From contig CAJXAT010000008.1 in NCBI GenBank assembly GCA_913050055.1, positions 1 to 38,926 on the forward strand: 38,926 bases of DNA. Reading direction: 5' to 3'. Made by a program: the position numbers and the translations under genes. Source of the DNA: an uncultured Flammeovirgaceae bacterium. GTDB taxonomy: Bacteria > Bacteroidota > Bacteroidia > Cytophagales > Cyclobacteriaceae. Position 1 is the stretch's first letter. Each line of letters opens with the position of its first letter. This document shows, in pieces, positions 26,482-34,598 of the stretch. Under the pieces are notes generated by a model. That model ran no database searches. It had not been told where the DNA came from and saw nothing but the letters and a program-made list of their open reading frames with translations.

Positions 26482-27300
26482 TCAACTTTTCATGGCAGTC
26501 AACATTCCGCCATAGACTTTATTTAAATTCTCAACATTAGAAGTTAATTGATTCAACTGTACTTGAAAAGCTGCCGTCTCTTTGCCCGCTTCTGCCATAC
26601 TTTCTAACGCATCTGTAACATTAGAATAAAATTTATTCAATGCTTTGGTATGACTTTGAGAGTCTTGGAGTTCCATTTCATACAAGGCGTTCAAAGCACT
26701 CAAGCTTTTAGTTACCGTCAGTACTTGCGCTTGGTAATTCTTTGCTCCCTTAGATGCTTCTGACATGGCTCCCAATGCTTGCATGGACGTACCGTAGGAT
26801 TTATTCATTTCTGTAAGCGTTTTTGATGCTGATCGCATGTTATCTGCATATTCATTGGTCGCCACCGCGGCATCACTGAGATTTGACATTTTACCTGCAG
26901 TGTCTGCAAGATTTCTCATACCATCACCCAATCCTTTGAGTAAGTCTGGCCCTATTTTAGCATCTTCCATAACTTTATCCATCTGTGCTGAAACACCTGT
27001 AGTGGCCGCTATCGGTGTGGCCCTTCTTTGGGGAGATGTAGCAGCCGGTCCATCGTAGTCAAGTGCAAGTTCGGGGTAGACTTTCGACCATTCAGGGTCA
27101 GGGTGTGGTGGTTCAAAAGCACTCAAAAAGAAAATTACTGCTTCAACAGTCAATCCTACACCTAGCATAATAGAAGATCCTGGTAAATGGAGGATTTTAA
27201 ACATAGCGCCTACAATTACAACTGCCGCTCCTATACCATATACCTTGGGCATGATGGTAGTGAACAATAAGTCCATAAAGCCTCCTTTTTTCTCGCTCAT
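26482..27300 (-). CDS. gldL: Gliding motility / type IX secretion motor protein GldL
   Basis: 272 residues. Two membrane helices (about 19-36 and 43-61) form the characteristic start, with AMFKILHLPGSS between them and Glu53 in the second (GVGLTVEAVIFFLSAFEPP), the position of the proposed proton-channel glutamate. The rest is a cytoplasmic helical/coiled-coil region (MEDAKIGPDLLKGLGDGMRN onward). With GldM it makes the inner-membrane motor. A Thr/Ala-rich linker (about 96-116) separates membrane and helical parts. Confidence 0.96.
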   Translation of the reverse strand: MSEKKGGFMDLLFTTIMPKVYGIGAAVVIVGAMFKILHLPGSSIMLGVGLTVEAVIFFLSAFEPPHPDPEWSKVYPELALDYDGPAATSPQRRATPIAATTGVSAQMDKVMEDAKIGPDLLKGLGDGMRNLADTAGKMSNLSDAAVATNEYADNMRSASKTLTEMNKSYGTSMQALGAMSEASKGAKNYQAQVLTVTKSLSALNALYEMELQDSQSHTKALNKFYSNVTDALESMAEAGKETAAFQVQLNQLTSNVENLNKVYGGMLTAMKS

Positions 27301-27327
27301 ATTTTTGTGGTTTTAGTTGTTAGATTA

Positions 27328-28380
27328 TTAAAAATTAAATGATTGCGTCGATCTTCCGATATAAGACATAGCACATCTAAAGCCAAGTGAAGCTCGTGCC
27401 GTATCCTTATGCTCAAACTGTCGTGTTCCCGTTTCAATAAAATAAGCAATATCTTTCCAAGAACCTCCTCTAGTTACTTTTTCCGCTATTCTATCGTCGT
27501 AATAAGTCGGATTCAAATCCCACACCAACGGAACAGAAGAGGGGTTATAAGCATCTTCACACCATTCGGCAACATTACCTGCCATATCATAGAGCCCATA
27601 ATCATTGGCGAAAAAAGTTGCCGTGGGCGCTGCGTAAGAGAATCCATCATCATAATAGTTTCCGCGACCTGGTTTAAAATTGGCGAGCAAACATCCCTTC
27701 ATATTTCTCGCGTATGGATTGCCCCAAGGGTATTTAACCATGTCTCTTCCTCCTCTAGCCGCATATTCCCATTCTGCCTCAGACGGAAGTCGGAATTCAG
27801 GCATCAAGGGTAGGCCCTGCTCTTCTCTATAAGCATTTAAATAGTTAGTTCTCCACTCACAGAAGTATCTTGCTGCATTCCAGTTAACTCCAACAACAGG
27901 ATAATCATCAAAAGCGGGATGTGACCAGTAGTAAGCTACCATAGGGTCACCCATGTGATGTGTAAAGTCACTCACCCATACCGTTGTGTCGGGAAGCACT
28001 TGTTCTAAGGTAACCCCCTCGGGCAACTCTATATCAGAGGCCTCAGCTAAATTTTCGGTCATCTGACGGTATTCGTTATTAGTTATTTCTGTGTCATCCA
28101 TGAAGAAGGCACTAATCGTTATCTGTTTGTTGAAGTTGATTTGTGTTGCAGCAACATCTTCATCAGCTTGTCCCATGTGAAAGGTCCCTGCCCTCACCGC
28201 CATCATACCAAAGGGTCTGGTCATCTCCCACCCCTCCCGATCTGGGACACCGTAGACTTCTCCTCGATCTTTTGATGCGTCGCCACCAGATAACCCTCCT
28301 ATCAAACTACAACTAGAAAAGGCCAAGACAAGCCCCAATATCTGAAATGAAGGCAATTTTTTATTTTTTTTAATTCTCAT
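27328..28380 (-). CDS. gldK: Gliding motility / type IX secretion lipoprotein GldK
   Basis: The ATG at 28380 (MRIKKNKKLPSFQILGLVLA) gives 350 residues with a lipoprotein signal (lipid-attached Cys24 in FSSCSLIGG). A longer frame from 28437 would bury that signal and is rejected. The rest is a formylglycine-generating-enzyme-like fold: AGTFHMGQADEDVAA, FFMDDTEITNNEYRQM, FRLPSEAEWEYAARGG, YDMAGNVAEWCEDAY and GGSWKDIAYFIETGTRQ. The reactive Cys pair that true FGEs carry after GGS is absent, so a structural role is likely. It builds the periplasmic ring with GldN. Confidence 0.95.
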   Translation of the reverse strand: MRIKKNKKLPSFQILGLVLAFSSCSLIGGLSGGDASKDRGEVYGVPDREGWEMTRPFGMMAVRAGTFHMGQADEDVAATQINFNKQITISAFFMDDTEITNNEYRQMTENLAEASDIELPEGVTLEQVLPDTTVWVSDFTHHMGDPMVAYYWSHPAFDDYPVVGVNWNAARYFCEWRTNYLNAYREEQGLPLMPEFRLPSEAEWEYAARGGRDMVKYPWGNPYARNMKGCLLANFKPGRGNYYDDGFSYAAPTATFFANDYGLYDMAGNVAEWCEDAYNPSSVPLVWDLNPTYYDDRIAEKVTRGGSWKDIAYFIETGTRQFEHKDTARASLGFRCAMSYIGRSTQSFNF

Positions 28381-28526
28381 AATAAATTTCTTAAAACTGC
28401 AATTATAATAATAAATGACTAATGCAATCTTACACATGATAATTTCAGCCTTAAATATAAACTGATTATAAATTAGTCACCAAAAATTCAATAGTATAAA
28501 TTGAAAACAATGTGAATTTTAGCATT

Positions 28527-29498
28527 TTAATTTATAAATCTGGGTGTTTTTATCTTTTTTTTCCCTCCAATAACAAAATCTAAAAGATCATATCTTATAT
28601 AAATCTCTTGAGAAGTTGCCTTCTTCGCTTGACTATCTTGAACAACTAAATCTAAGGCAAAACCTAATTTTAATCTATATTTTTCCATCAAACTATAGCC
28701 CCCCAAAACAACAAAAGCTTCTGACCACCTGTAAGAAGCGCCCAGCCACATTCTTGTGTTATATTGAACTTTAGCTCCCAAGTTAAAGGTTAAGGTATTC
28801 AAATCTGTTTTAACAACCAAATTTGGTTTGAATTCTAACCCCTTTTTTAGGGACTTGAATGCACCTAACATGAGTGTGTAGTTTGTTAACAACTTATTGG
28901 AGAACCCTGATAAGCCATAATTGAACTTCGGCTGCGTAAGATTAGAAATGCTTAATCCAACATAACTATTTCGCGGTAAGGAATACAAGGCACCCAAAGC
29001 GAAGTTGAATAAAGTTTGTGTCTCTTTGGTTCCAATTTTATTTAAGGGATCTCTGGAATCATTGAAGCGAAGCTCATTGAAATTCTGTGATCGAGAAATG
29101 ATCCCGGGCATTAAACCCAAAATAAGTTCAGATTCATTGAGATCAATTTTATAAGAAAGCGGTAAATTTAGGGCCATATTGTTGACCGGTCCCATCGTTT
29201 CATTCAATAAAGATACTCCAATGCCAGAGAACTTCTTGGTGACTGGTACCGACATATTGAACACTAAAGAGGACGGTGCCCCTCCCTTCCCATCAAATGA
29301 TGTTTTATAACCTGTCCATTGACTTCTCACTTGCAAGACAACATGAGCCATCCGATCGCTCCCTACCCAAGCTGGATTATGTAAAGTCGGATTCATAATA
29401 CTATAACTTACAAAAGAATCATTTTGGGCCTGAACAGAAAAGCTAAGCAGGATGCTTCCCAATATTCCTAAAACAGTTAAAATAAATCTATCCCTCAT
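28527..29498 (-). CDS. porP: Type IX secretion system outer-membrane protein PorP/SprF
   Basis: 323 residues with a signal peptide (MRDRFILTVLGILGSILLSF...QAQ). The PorP/SprF start SYSIMNPTLHNPAWVGSDRM is followed by repeated amphipathic beta-strands with GxG/N pattern and a C-terminal strand region. Family members are outer-membrane proteins tied to type IX secretion and, as SprF paralogues, to specific cargo. Being next to gldK in the order porP-gldK-L-M-N, it is the core copy and not an accessory one. A 9-bp-stem hairpin sits just before its start. Confidence 0.93.
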   Translation of the reverse strand: MRDRFILTVLGILGSILLSFSVQAQNDSFVSYSIMNPTLHNPAWVGSDRMAHVVLQVRSQWTGYKTSFDGKGGAPSSLVFNMSVPVTKKFSGIGVSLLNETMGPVNNMALNLPLSYKIDLNESELILGLMPGIISRSQNFNELRFNDSRDPLNKIGTKETQTLFNFALGALYSLPRNSYVGLSISNLTQPKFNYGLSGFSNKLLTNYTLMLGAFKSLKKGLEFKPNLVVKTDLNTLTFNLGAKVQYNTRMWLGASYRWSEAFVVLGGYSLMEKYRLKLGFALDLVVQDSQAKKATSQEIYIRYDLLDFVIGGKKKIKTPRFIN

Positions 29499-29507
29499 TT
29501 ACTTCTC

Positions 29508-29533
29508 AAAATTTGTAACTCGTCACAAATTTT
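29508..29533 (-). promoter_or_regulatory. Inverted repeat in the porP leader
   Basis: AAAATTTGT (29508-29516) and ACAAATTTT (29525-29533) form a perfect 9-bp stem with an 8-nt loop, 10 bp upstream of the porP ATG. It could be a terminator of the hemD unit, an mRNA hairpin affecting porP translation, or an operator. There is no T-run beyond the stem itself, so termination would be weak. Confidence 0.35.
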
Positions 29534-29599
29534 TACCAATTTTAAGAATTTTGTTCCATTCTCCATAACATTGACTGAAGCACTTTGTTTTTTATATAT

Positions 29600-30361
29600 C
29601 TAATTCGCTTTATTTATATAAAGTTCGAGTGCTCCTGTCATCGAGGGTGCATTAGGATGCGGGGCTTGAATGTCTAGGAGTAATCCCGCATCGGTAACCG
29701 CTTTTGCCGTAGTAGGACCAAAGGCTGCAATTCTTGTATTGTTCTGTTTGAAGTCAGGAAAATTTTTTAACAATGATTGAATGCCCGAAGGACTAAAAAA
29801 AGCTATGATATCGTAATTGACGTCTGCTAAATCTGACAAGTCGCTGGCAGCCGTTTCATAAATAATGGCTTCAACATAGGTACACTCGTTCTCTCTCAAA
29901 AAGTTGGGTATGTCATTTTTCCTTATACTTGAGCAGGGAAAGATAAACTTTTCGGTTTTGTGCTTCTTTATCAATTCCATCAAATCTTTGGCCGTACGCT
30001 GCCCAGAGAAAATTTTACGCTTCCTAATAACAATATACTTCTGTAAATAGTTGGCTGTTTGTTCTGAAACACAGAAATATTTCATGTCCGCAGGAGTCTC
30101 CACTTTCATTGCTGCAGCCAACCTAAAAAAATGATCTACCGCATTTCGACTGGTAAAGATTACAGCAGTAAAATCTAAAATATTGATTTTTTGCCTTCTG
30201 AAATCCTTAACATCAATCGGATTGATCTGAATGAATGGCCTGAAATCAATCTTTAAATTGTACTTTTCAGCAAGTCCAAAATAAGGTGATTTATCCCCAC
30301 TTGGTTTGGGTTGAGAAACCAGGATACTGCCGACTTTTTTAATTCTTTTAGAGTCCTCCAA
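29600..30361 (-). CDS. hemD: Uroporphyrinogen-III synthase
   Basis: 253 residues in the divergent HemD fold: two alpha/beta lobes with VSQPKPSG at the start, TAVIFTSRNAVDHFF for lobe 2 and DIIAFFSPSGIQSLLKNFPD, then AAFGPTTAKAVTDAGL near the C-terminus. It closes hydroxymethylbilane to the tetrapyrrole ring in the cytoplasm. The start is a TTG at 30359-30361; an in-frame TAG lies six codons upstream and no ATG is available. It follows the DUF4271 gene on the same strand (42-bp gap), a pairing common in Bacteroidota. Confidence 0.9.
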   Translation of the reverse strand: MEDSKRIKKVGSILVSQPKPSGDKSPYFGLAEKYNLKIDFRPFIQINPIDVKDFRRQKINILDFTAVIFTSRNAVDHFFRLAAAMKVETPADMKYFCVSEQTANYLQKYIVIRKRKIFSGQRTAKDLMELIKKHKTEKFIFPCSSIRKNDIPNFLRENECTYVEAIIYETAASDLSDLADVNYDIIAFFSPSGIQSLLKNFPDFKQNNTRIAAFGPTTAKAVTDAGLLLDIQAPHPNAPSMTGALELYINKAN

Positions 30362-30403
30362 TTTCTTTTCGTTCTAAACGGTAAATAACAAAAATTATTA
30401 AAA

Positions 30404-31474
30404 TTATTTTATTAAGATTAAGGCAAAATAAAAAATGCCTAAAAATTCAGTGCTGCAAAGATATGCAATAATGTGAAGTTTTCTAAACTCTTTTGTCAAC
30501 GAAATATAAAAGACTAAATAGATGTAAAACAATATGATTGCCCCTAAAAAATAATAATTCCAATATTCTGTCAGTGCACTTGGTTCATAGAATGAAAACC
30601 AAAGACGGACATTAACTAAAATCAAAAAAATTAAACAAATTTCCATCGTAAAATTAACGAAAGTGGAAAATTGAAAATGACTCAATAATTTTAATTGATG
30701 TAAATATCCAAACAACCTGACTACGGTGTATTTAATAAACAATAGCCCCAAAGCATAAAATGAGTAAATCAGCCAAAACCTCAAATTCTCTGTTAATGGA
30801 TAACTTTGGTTGGGCTGGTAATTTTCAAGAAACCAATACGATATCCCCAAGAGGATGGATAAATAACTAACCTTGAAGATTAATTTATAACTCCCTTGAA
30901 ATGTAAAACTGGCATCCAATTCTCGAGAAGGCAACCTGAAGCGATTTTTTACTAAACCAAAAAGAAAAATAAGGTCGAATCTCTCAATAAGACCGATAAT
31001 TAACAACAGAACCAGTACTTGCACGATTAAAAAATCATACTGAATCTTCCCTTTTTTCGTACCAGTTAAGCCTGTGGACAAAGAATCCACATTCAGGCCG
31101 ATCAAATATCCCTGTAAATCTTTTATTTCCTGTGTTGCCCTAATTGTTAGAACGGTCGAATCTTGGTCAATTTCAGCATAGATTTGACCTATTGGAAGGG
31201 TGCAAGTATAAACGTTCAAGGCCGTCAATCGATCATTTATCCAAATAGTCATCGGTTGACTGTTTTGAAGCAATAACTCACAAAAGATGAGATCCTTAGG
31301 CAAAACCAGGCACGCAGTAGCATATGTGCCTGATATTGAGTCCACAGTATCCCCCACTTGATCCATCAAAACAAACTGATCTGATATATTCTTAGTAATG
31401 GCAGAATATCCACCCCCAAAGACCATCATTGAGCCTAAAATAAATGTCAAAAGAAAGCATGATAAGCGTCTCAC
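30404..31474 (-). CDS. DUF4271 domain-containing membrane protein
   Basis: 356 residues. A cleavable N-terminal signal (MRRLSCFLLTFILGSMMVFG) and a beta-rich extracytoplasmic part (about 25-145) are followed by a membrane segment (about 150-170) and a block of six or seven hydrophobic helices to the C-terminus. The membrane block (SYLSILLGISYWFLENYQPN, FIKYTVVRLFGYLHQLK, LTKEFRKLHIIAYLCSTEFL) fits DUF4271. Function unknown. It sits directly upstream of hemD and has its own promoter candidate at 31532-31561. Confidence 0.85.
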   Translation of the reverse strand: MRRLSCFLLTFILGSMMVFGGGYSAITKNISDQFVLMDQVGDTVDSISGTYATACLVLPKDLIFCELLLQNSQPMTIWINDRLTALNVYTCTLPIGQIYAEIDQDSTVLTIRATQEIKDLQGYLIGLNVDSLSTGLTGTKKGKIQYDFLIVQVLVLLLIIGLIERFDLIFLFGLVKNRFRLPSRELDASFTFQGSYKLIFKVSYLSILLGISYWFLENYQPNQSYPLTENLRFWLIYSFYALGLLFIKYTVVRLFGYLHQLKLLSHFQFSTFVNFTMEICLIFLILVNVRLWFSFYEPSALTEYWNYYFLGAIILFYIYLVFYISLTKEFRKLHIIAYLCSTEFLGIFYFALILIK

Positions 31475-31513
31475 AGTTAAAATGAATTAGCTAATATTAA
31501 TTCCATCAGTAAA

Positions 31514-31657
31514 ATGAACACTACCATCGGTCAAAATTATTCAAAATCCTTCATTAAGCAAGCCATAAAATCAATAACTGAAGCAGAAATAAATATTCTC
31601 AAATTCAATAAAAAAGGAGGAGAACCGCATTTGTTAATATCTTTAAGATACCAATGA
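31514..31657 (+). CDS. Candidate 47-residue small protein upstream of hemW
   Basis: Starts ATGAACACTACC and encodes MNTTIGQNYSKSFIKQAIKS followed by ITEAEINILKFNKKGGEPHL and a short end (LISLRYQ). Its TGA overlaps the ATG of a 12-codon frame (31654-31692), which in turn overlaps the hemW TTG start at 31685, giving a chain of overlapping frames. No family recognised. The DUF4271 promoter lies on the other strand inside it, which lowers confidence. It may be a leader or a gene remnant. Confidence 0.3.
   Translation: MNTTIGQNYSKSFIKQAIKSITEAEINILKFNKKGGEPHLLISLRYQ
31532..31561 (-). promoter_or_regulatory. Bacteroidota-type promoter for the DUF4271-hemD unit
   Basis: On the minus strand TTG (31559-31561), a 19-bp spacer and TAATTTTG (31532-31539) match TTG-N19-TAnnTTTG. 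The start codon at 31474 lies about 50 nt downstream of the expected transcription start. Confidence 0.5.
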
Positions 31658-31684
31658 GAGATTTGAGATACGATCCAATTACTT

Positions 31685-32833
31685 TTGCTTGATTATAAAA
31701 AATTGTCTGGACTCTACATACATATCCCCTTTTGCCGAAAAGCCTGTAACTATTGCGATTTCCATTTTAGTACACAATTAGATCCCATGGATCGTATGGT
31801 TGATGGACTTGCCAAAGAATTGAGGTTAAGAGGTTCAACTCCCAAAAGCCCTATTGACACGATTTATTTTGGTGGAGGTACCCCGTCCATCTTAACAGAA
31901 AAGGCGCTCAATATCCTCATGGAAACGATCATAACCTATTATAATGTTTCTCCATCCGCCGAAGTCACCTTAGAAGCCAATCCGGATGACATAGATCCTA
32001 ACAAAGCCAAATTTTGGAAGCGTGCTGGCATCAATCGATTGAGTATTGGTATTCAAACTTTTAACGATAAGGTCTTAAAGGTCCTTAATAGATCGCACAA
32101 CGCAAATCAAGCCCTAAAAAGCATTGATTGGGTACGCCAAGCTGGATTTGACAACATCTCTGCCGATCTCATGTTTGCACTTCCAGAGGCCAGTGATGCG
32201 TCATTGGGAGCTGATTTAAAAATCTTATTGAATTTGGATCTTCCGCATCTTTCTATCTACGGACTCATCATTGAGGAAAAAACCGTTTTTAGTCATTGGA
32301 AGAGCCAAAAAAAAAGGCAGTTCCCATCCGATCTTGATTACGAAAGAAATTATAGAATTGTTCATGCTGAATTAACAAAATATCAATATGAACATTATGA
32401 AATCTCTTCTTTTGCAAAGAATGCGCACTTTTCCCTGCACAATGCTTCTTATTGGCTTCAAAACCCTTATCTAGGGATTGGACCTGGGGCACATTCTTTT
32501 GATGGTGATAACCGAAGTCATAACATCAGCAACAATCAACTGTATTTAAAACAACTGGATACCGATAGGGCCCATCCGATAGTAGAGGTGCTCTCGTTAA
32601 CGGAAAAAATGAATGAATACATTATGACGCGATTGAGGACTCATTTTGGCCTTGATTTTGAGCAATTTGAAAAAAAATTTCACAGAGATATTAAAAGTGA
32701 ACACCTTATATTGATTAACCAACTCTGCTCGGAAGGTTTCGCTTTATTAGACTTGAATAAGCTCAAGCTGACTTTTGAAGGGTTTCTTATCAGCGATGAC
32801 ATCTGTGCCCGCCTATTTTATCCTATATCATGA
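31685..32833 (+). CDS. hemW: Radical SAM heme chaperone / coproporphyrinogen-III-oxidase-like protein
   Basis: 382 residues. Near the N-terminus IHIPFCRKACNYCDFHF has the CxxxCxxC [4Fe-4S] motif of radical SAM enzymes, followed by IDTIYFGGGTPSIL and RLSIGIQTFNDKVLKVLNRS. The late NASYWLQNPYLGIGPGAHSF is the conserved HemN/HemW C-terminal block. The compact N-terminus lacks the HemN extension, favouring HemW, a heme-binding chaperone, over the oxygen-independent oxidase. The start is TTG (31685); the second TTG five codons later is also possible. It is convergent with the response-regulator gene, only 5 bp away. Confidence 0.9.
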   Translation: MLDYKKLSGLYIHIPFCRKACNYCDFHFSTQLDPMDRMVDGLAKELRLRGSTPKSPIDTIYFGGGTPSILTEKALNILMETIITYYNVSPSAEVTLEANPDDIDPNKAKFWKRAGINRLSIGIQTFNDKVLKVLNRSHNANQALKSIDWVRQAGFDNISADLMFALPEASDASLGADLKILLNLDLPHLSIYGLIIEEKTVFSHWKSQKKRQFPSDLDYERNYRIVHAELTKYQYEHYEISSFAKNAHFSLHNASYWLQNPYLGIGPGAHSFDGDNRSHNISNNQLYLKQLDTDRAHPIVEVLSLTEKMNEYIMTRLRTHFGLDFEQFEKKFHRDIKSEHLILINQLCSEGFALLDLNKLKLTFEGFLISDDICARLFYPIS

Positions 32834-32838
32834 TCCTT

Positions 32839-33576
32839 CTATAAACTCATCTTCTCTTTAAATCGAGCCGCCTGTCGTCGACTTACTTCTATTTTTTCTC
32901 CACCCTTCAGCTGAACCAATAATCCCCCATTAAACCACGTTTCAATAGTTTCTATCCAACTGAGGTTAATAATATGCTTTCTGCTCGCTCTAAAAAAGTT
33001 TCTTTCATCCAACTTTTCATCTAAGGCATTCAAACTTTTATGAATCATGGGCTTAACATTATTGAAGTATACTTTGATATAGTTTCCATCAGATTCAAAA
33101 AGACGAATTTCCTTCAAGCTTATAAACCAACATCGGTCACCATCCTTGACGAAAACTTGGTCATTCATCCCTAATTGTTGCTTGATTTCACTCACCCCTT
33201 CTTGTGCTCGCTCGGCTAAAGCACTTGCCTGGACTGCCAAAACCTTGGTTATGGCCTCTTTTAAACGTTCTTCTTGGATCGGTTTTAGTAGATAGTCTAG
33301 CGCATTTACATCAAAAGCTTTTATGGCAAACTCATCATAAGCAGTAGTAAATATAACTTTGGGTACTTTTTCAAGCTCTTCAAGTAACTCAAAACCCGTT
33401 TTTCCAGGCATTTGAATATCTAAAAATATTAATTCTGGATCTAACTGTATGATCTTTTCTAACGCTTCATCCGCATTTACTGCCTGATCTACAATTTCAA
33501 TCTCAGGATAATTTTCCAATAAGTTATTTAACTCTTTTCTGGCCAATCGTTCATCGTCAATAATTATTGCTCTCAT
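32839..33576 (-). CDS. LytTR-family response regulator
   Basis: 245 residues. The receiver domain (1-120) has acidic residues at 7-8 (IIIDDERLA), the phosphoacceptor Asp53 (LIFLDIQMPG), and the conserved Thr (FTTAYDEFA) and Lys (LLKPIQ). The C-terminal LytTR DNA-binding domain (about 140-243) includes IRLFESDGNYIKVYF and the RASRKHIINLSWIE region. It probably binds promoter repeats as a dimer. It overlaps the kinase gene by 4 bp, so the two form a LytS/LytT-type system; targets are unknown. Confidence 0.95.
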   Translation of the reverse strand: MRAIIIDDERLARKELNNLLENYPEIEIVDQAVNADEALEKIIQLDPELIFLDIQMPGKTGFELLEELEKVPKVIFTTAYDEFAIKAFDVNALDYLLKPIQEERLKEAITKVLAVQASALAERAQEGVSEIKQQLGMNDQVFVKDGDRCWFISLKEIRLFESDGNYIKVYFNNVKPMIHKSLNALDEKLDERNFFRASRKHIINLSWIETIETWFNGGLLVQLKGGEKIEVSRRQAARFKEKMSL

Positions 33577-34598
33577 AAAGGTTCGGGGATAATAATTTGT
33601 GTAAGGACGGTGTGATCACTTACGTTACCGATTTTTAGCGACGCTTCATCACCATAGATTAATTTCAATCTTTTTTCTGTGTTAAGCAAACCATAGCCAC
33701 TTTTTTTTTGTTTTATGGCCGTGTATTTGCCGCTATTTTTAATTTGAATCTGCAACCCTTCAGCAACTCTTTGAGTAATCAATTCAAGTTTACCCCCTTT
33801 TTTAAGTTTAGAAATTCCATGCTTAATCCCATTCTCCACAAGAGTTTGCAGCATCAACGGGGGCACACGAAAAAAATTTGAATACGCATCAATCTCATAA
33901 CTAATTTCTATTCGCTCTTCATATCTAATGGCTTCTAACGCCAAATAATCTTTTATGGTAGCCAATTCTTCGCTGAAAGCGATGGTTTCTTGAGGTTGGG
34001 CCTTCAAAACATTTCGGAGAATATTGGATAATTGTGTGATGGCTTTTTTAGATTTTAATGGGTCTTCTTGAACCAAAGCTCGAATACTGTTAAGGGCATT
34101 AAAAATGAAATGGGGATTGAGCTGAGACTTTAAATTATTTAATTCAATCTCTTTTATAGCAGCTTCATACTTCAACGATCTATTGTACCTTTCAAAATAA
34201 AGAAATGAAAGGTAAATTAAAGACCAAATTCCAAATAGACCCATAGATTGTAGCATACTCGCCAAAACATAAAGCACATTAAACTCTTGGATACCATTCA
34301 AATTCCCTGACAAGTATGAAATAAGAATGATAAATAAATAATGAGCAAACGAAAAAACTACCATTGCAATCATGAACCTTGGAATCAAGGCCACCCATTT
34401 GACGTCGATCCAATTATTTCGAATGATATAATTTCTGAACAAGTGGGTTACACCCATCATAAAAGCCACTTGCAGTACCTGACCAAAAAAAAAAGAAAGC
34501 GTAATTTGAAATTCTACACTATATAGAAAGAGCTGAATGAGCCCATATAGAGACCAACCTATTATTTGAAATATCCAATAAAGCTGCCGCTTACTCAC
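33573..34598 (-). CDS. LytS/YehU-type sensor histidine kinase
   Basis: 341 residues. Four membrane helices (about 8-28, 33-54, 69-97, 108-135) with short loops and no large extracytoplasmic sensor are followed by the His_kinase box LKSQLNPHFIFNALNSIRAL (phosphoacceptor His163) and an ATPase domain with the N-box LVENGIKHGISKLKKGG and G-box GYGLLNTEKRLKLIYG. Phosphate goes to the response regulator encoded next. The start overlaps the last codons of uvrA by 8 bp, an unusual operon partner. Confidence 0.95.
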   Translation of the reverse strand: MSKRQLYWIFQIIGWSLYGLIQLFLYSVEFQITLSFFFGQVLQVAFMMGVTHLFRNYIIRNNWIDVKWVALIPRFMIAMVVFSFAHYLFIILISYLSGNLNGIQEFNVLYVLASMLQSMGLFGIWSLIYLSFLYFERYNRSLKYEAAIKEIELNNLKSQLNPHFIFNALNSIRALVQEDPLKSKKAITQLSNILRNVLKAQPQETIAFSEELATIKDYLALEAIRYEERIEISYEIDAYSNFFRVPPLMLQTLVENGIKHGISKLKKGGKLELITQRVAEGLQIQIKNSGKYTAIKQKKSGYGLLNTEKRLKLIYGDEASLKIGNVSDHTVLTQIIIPEPL

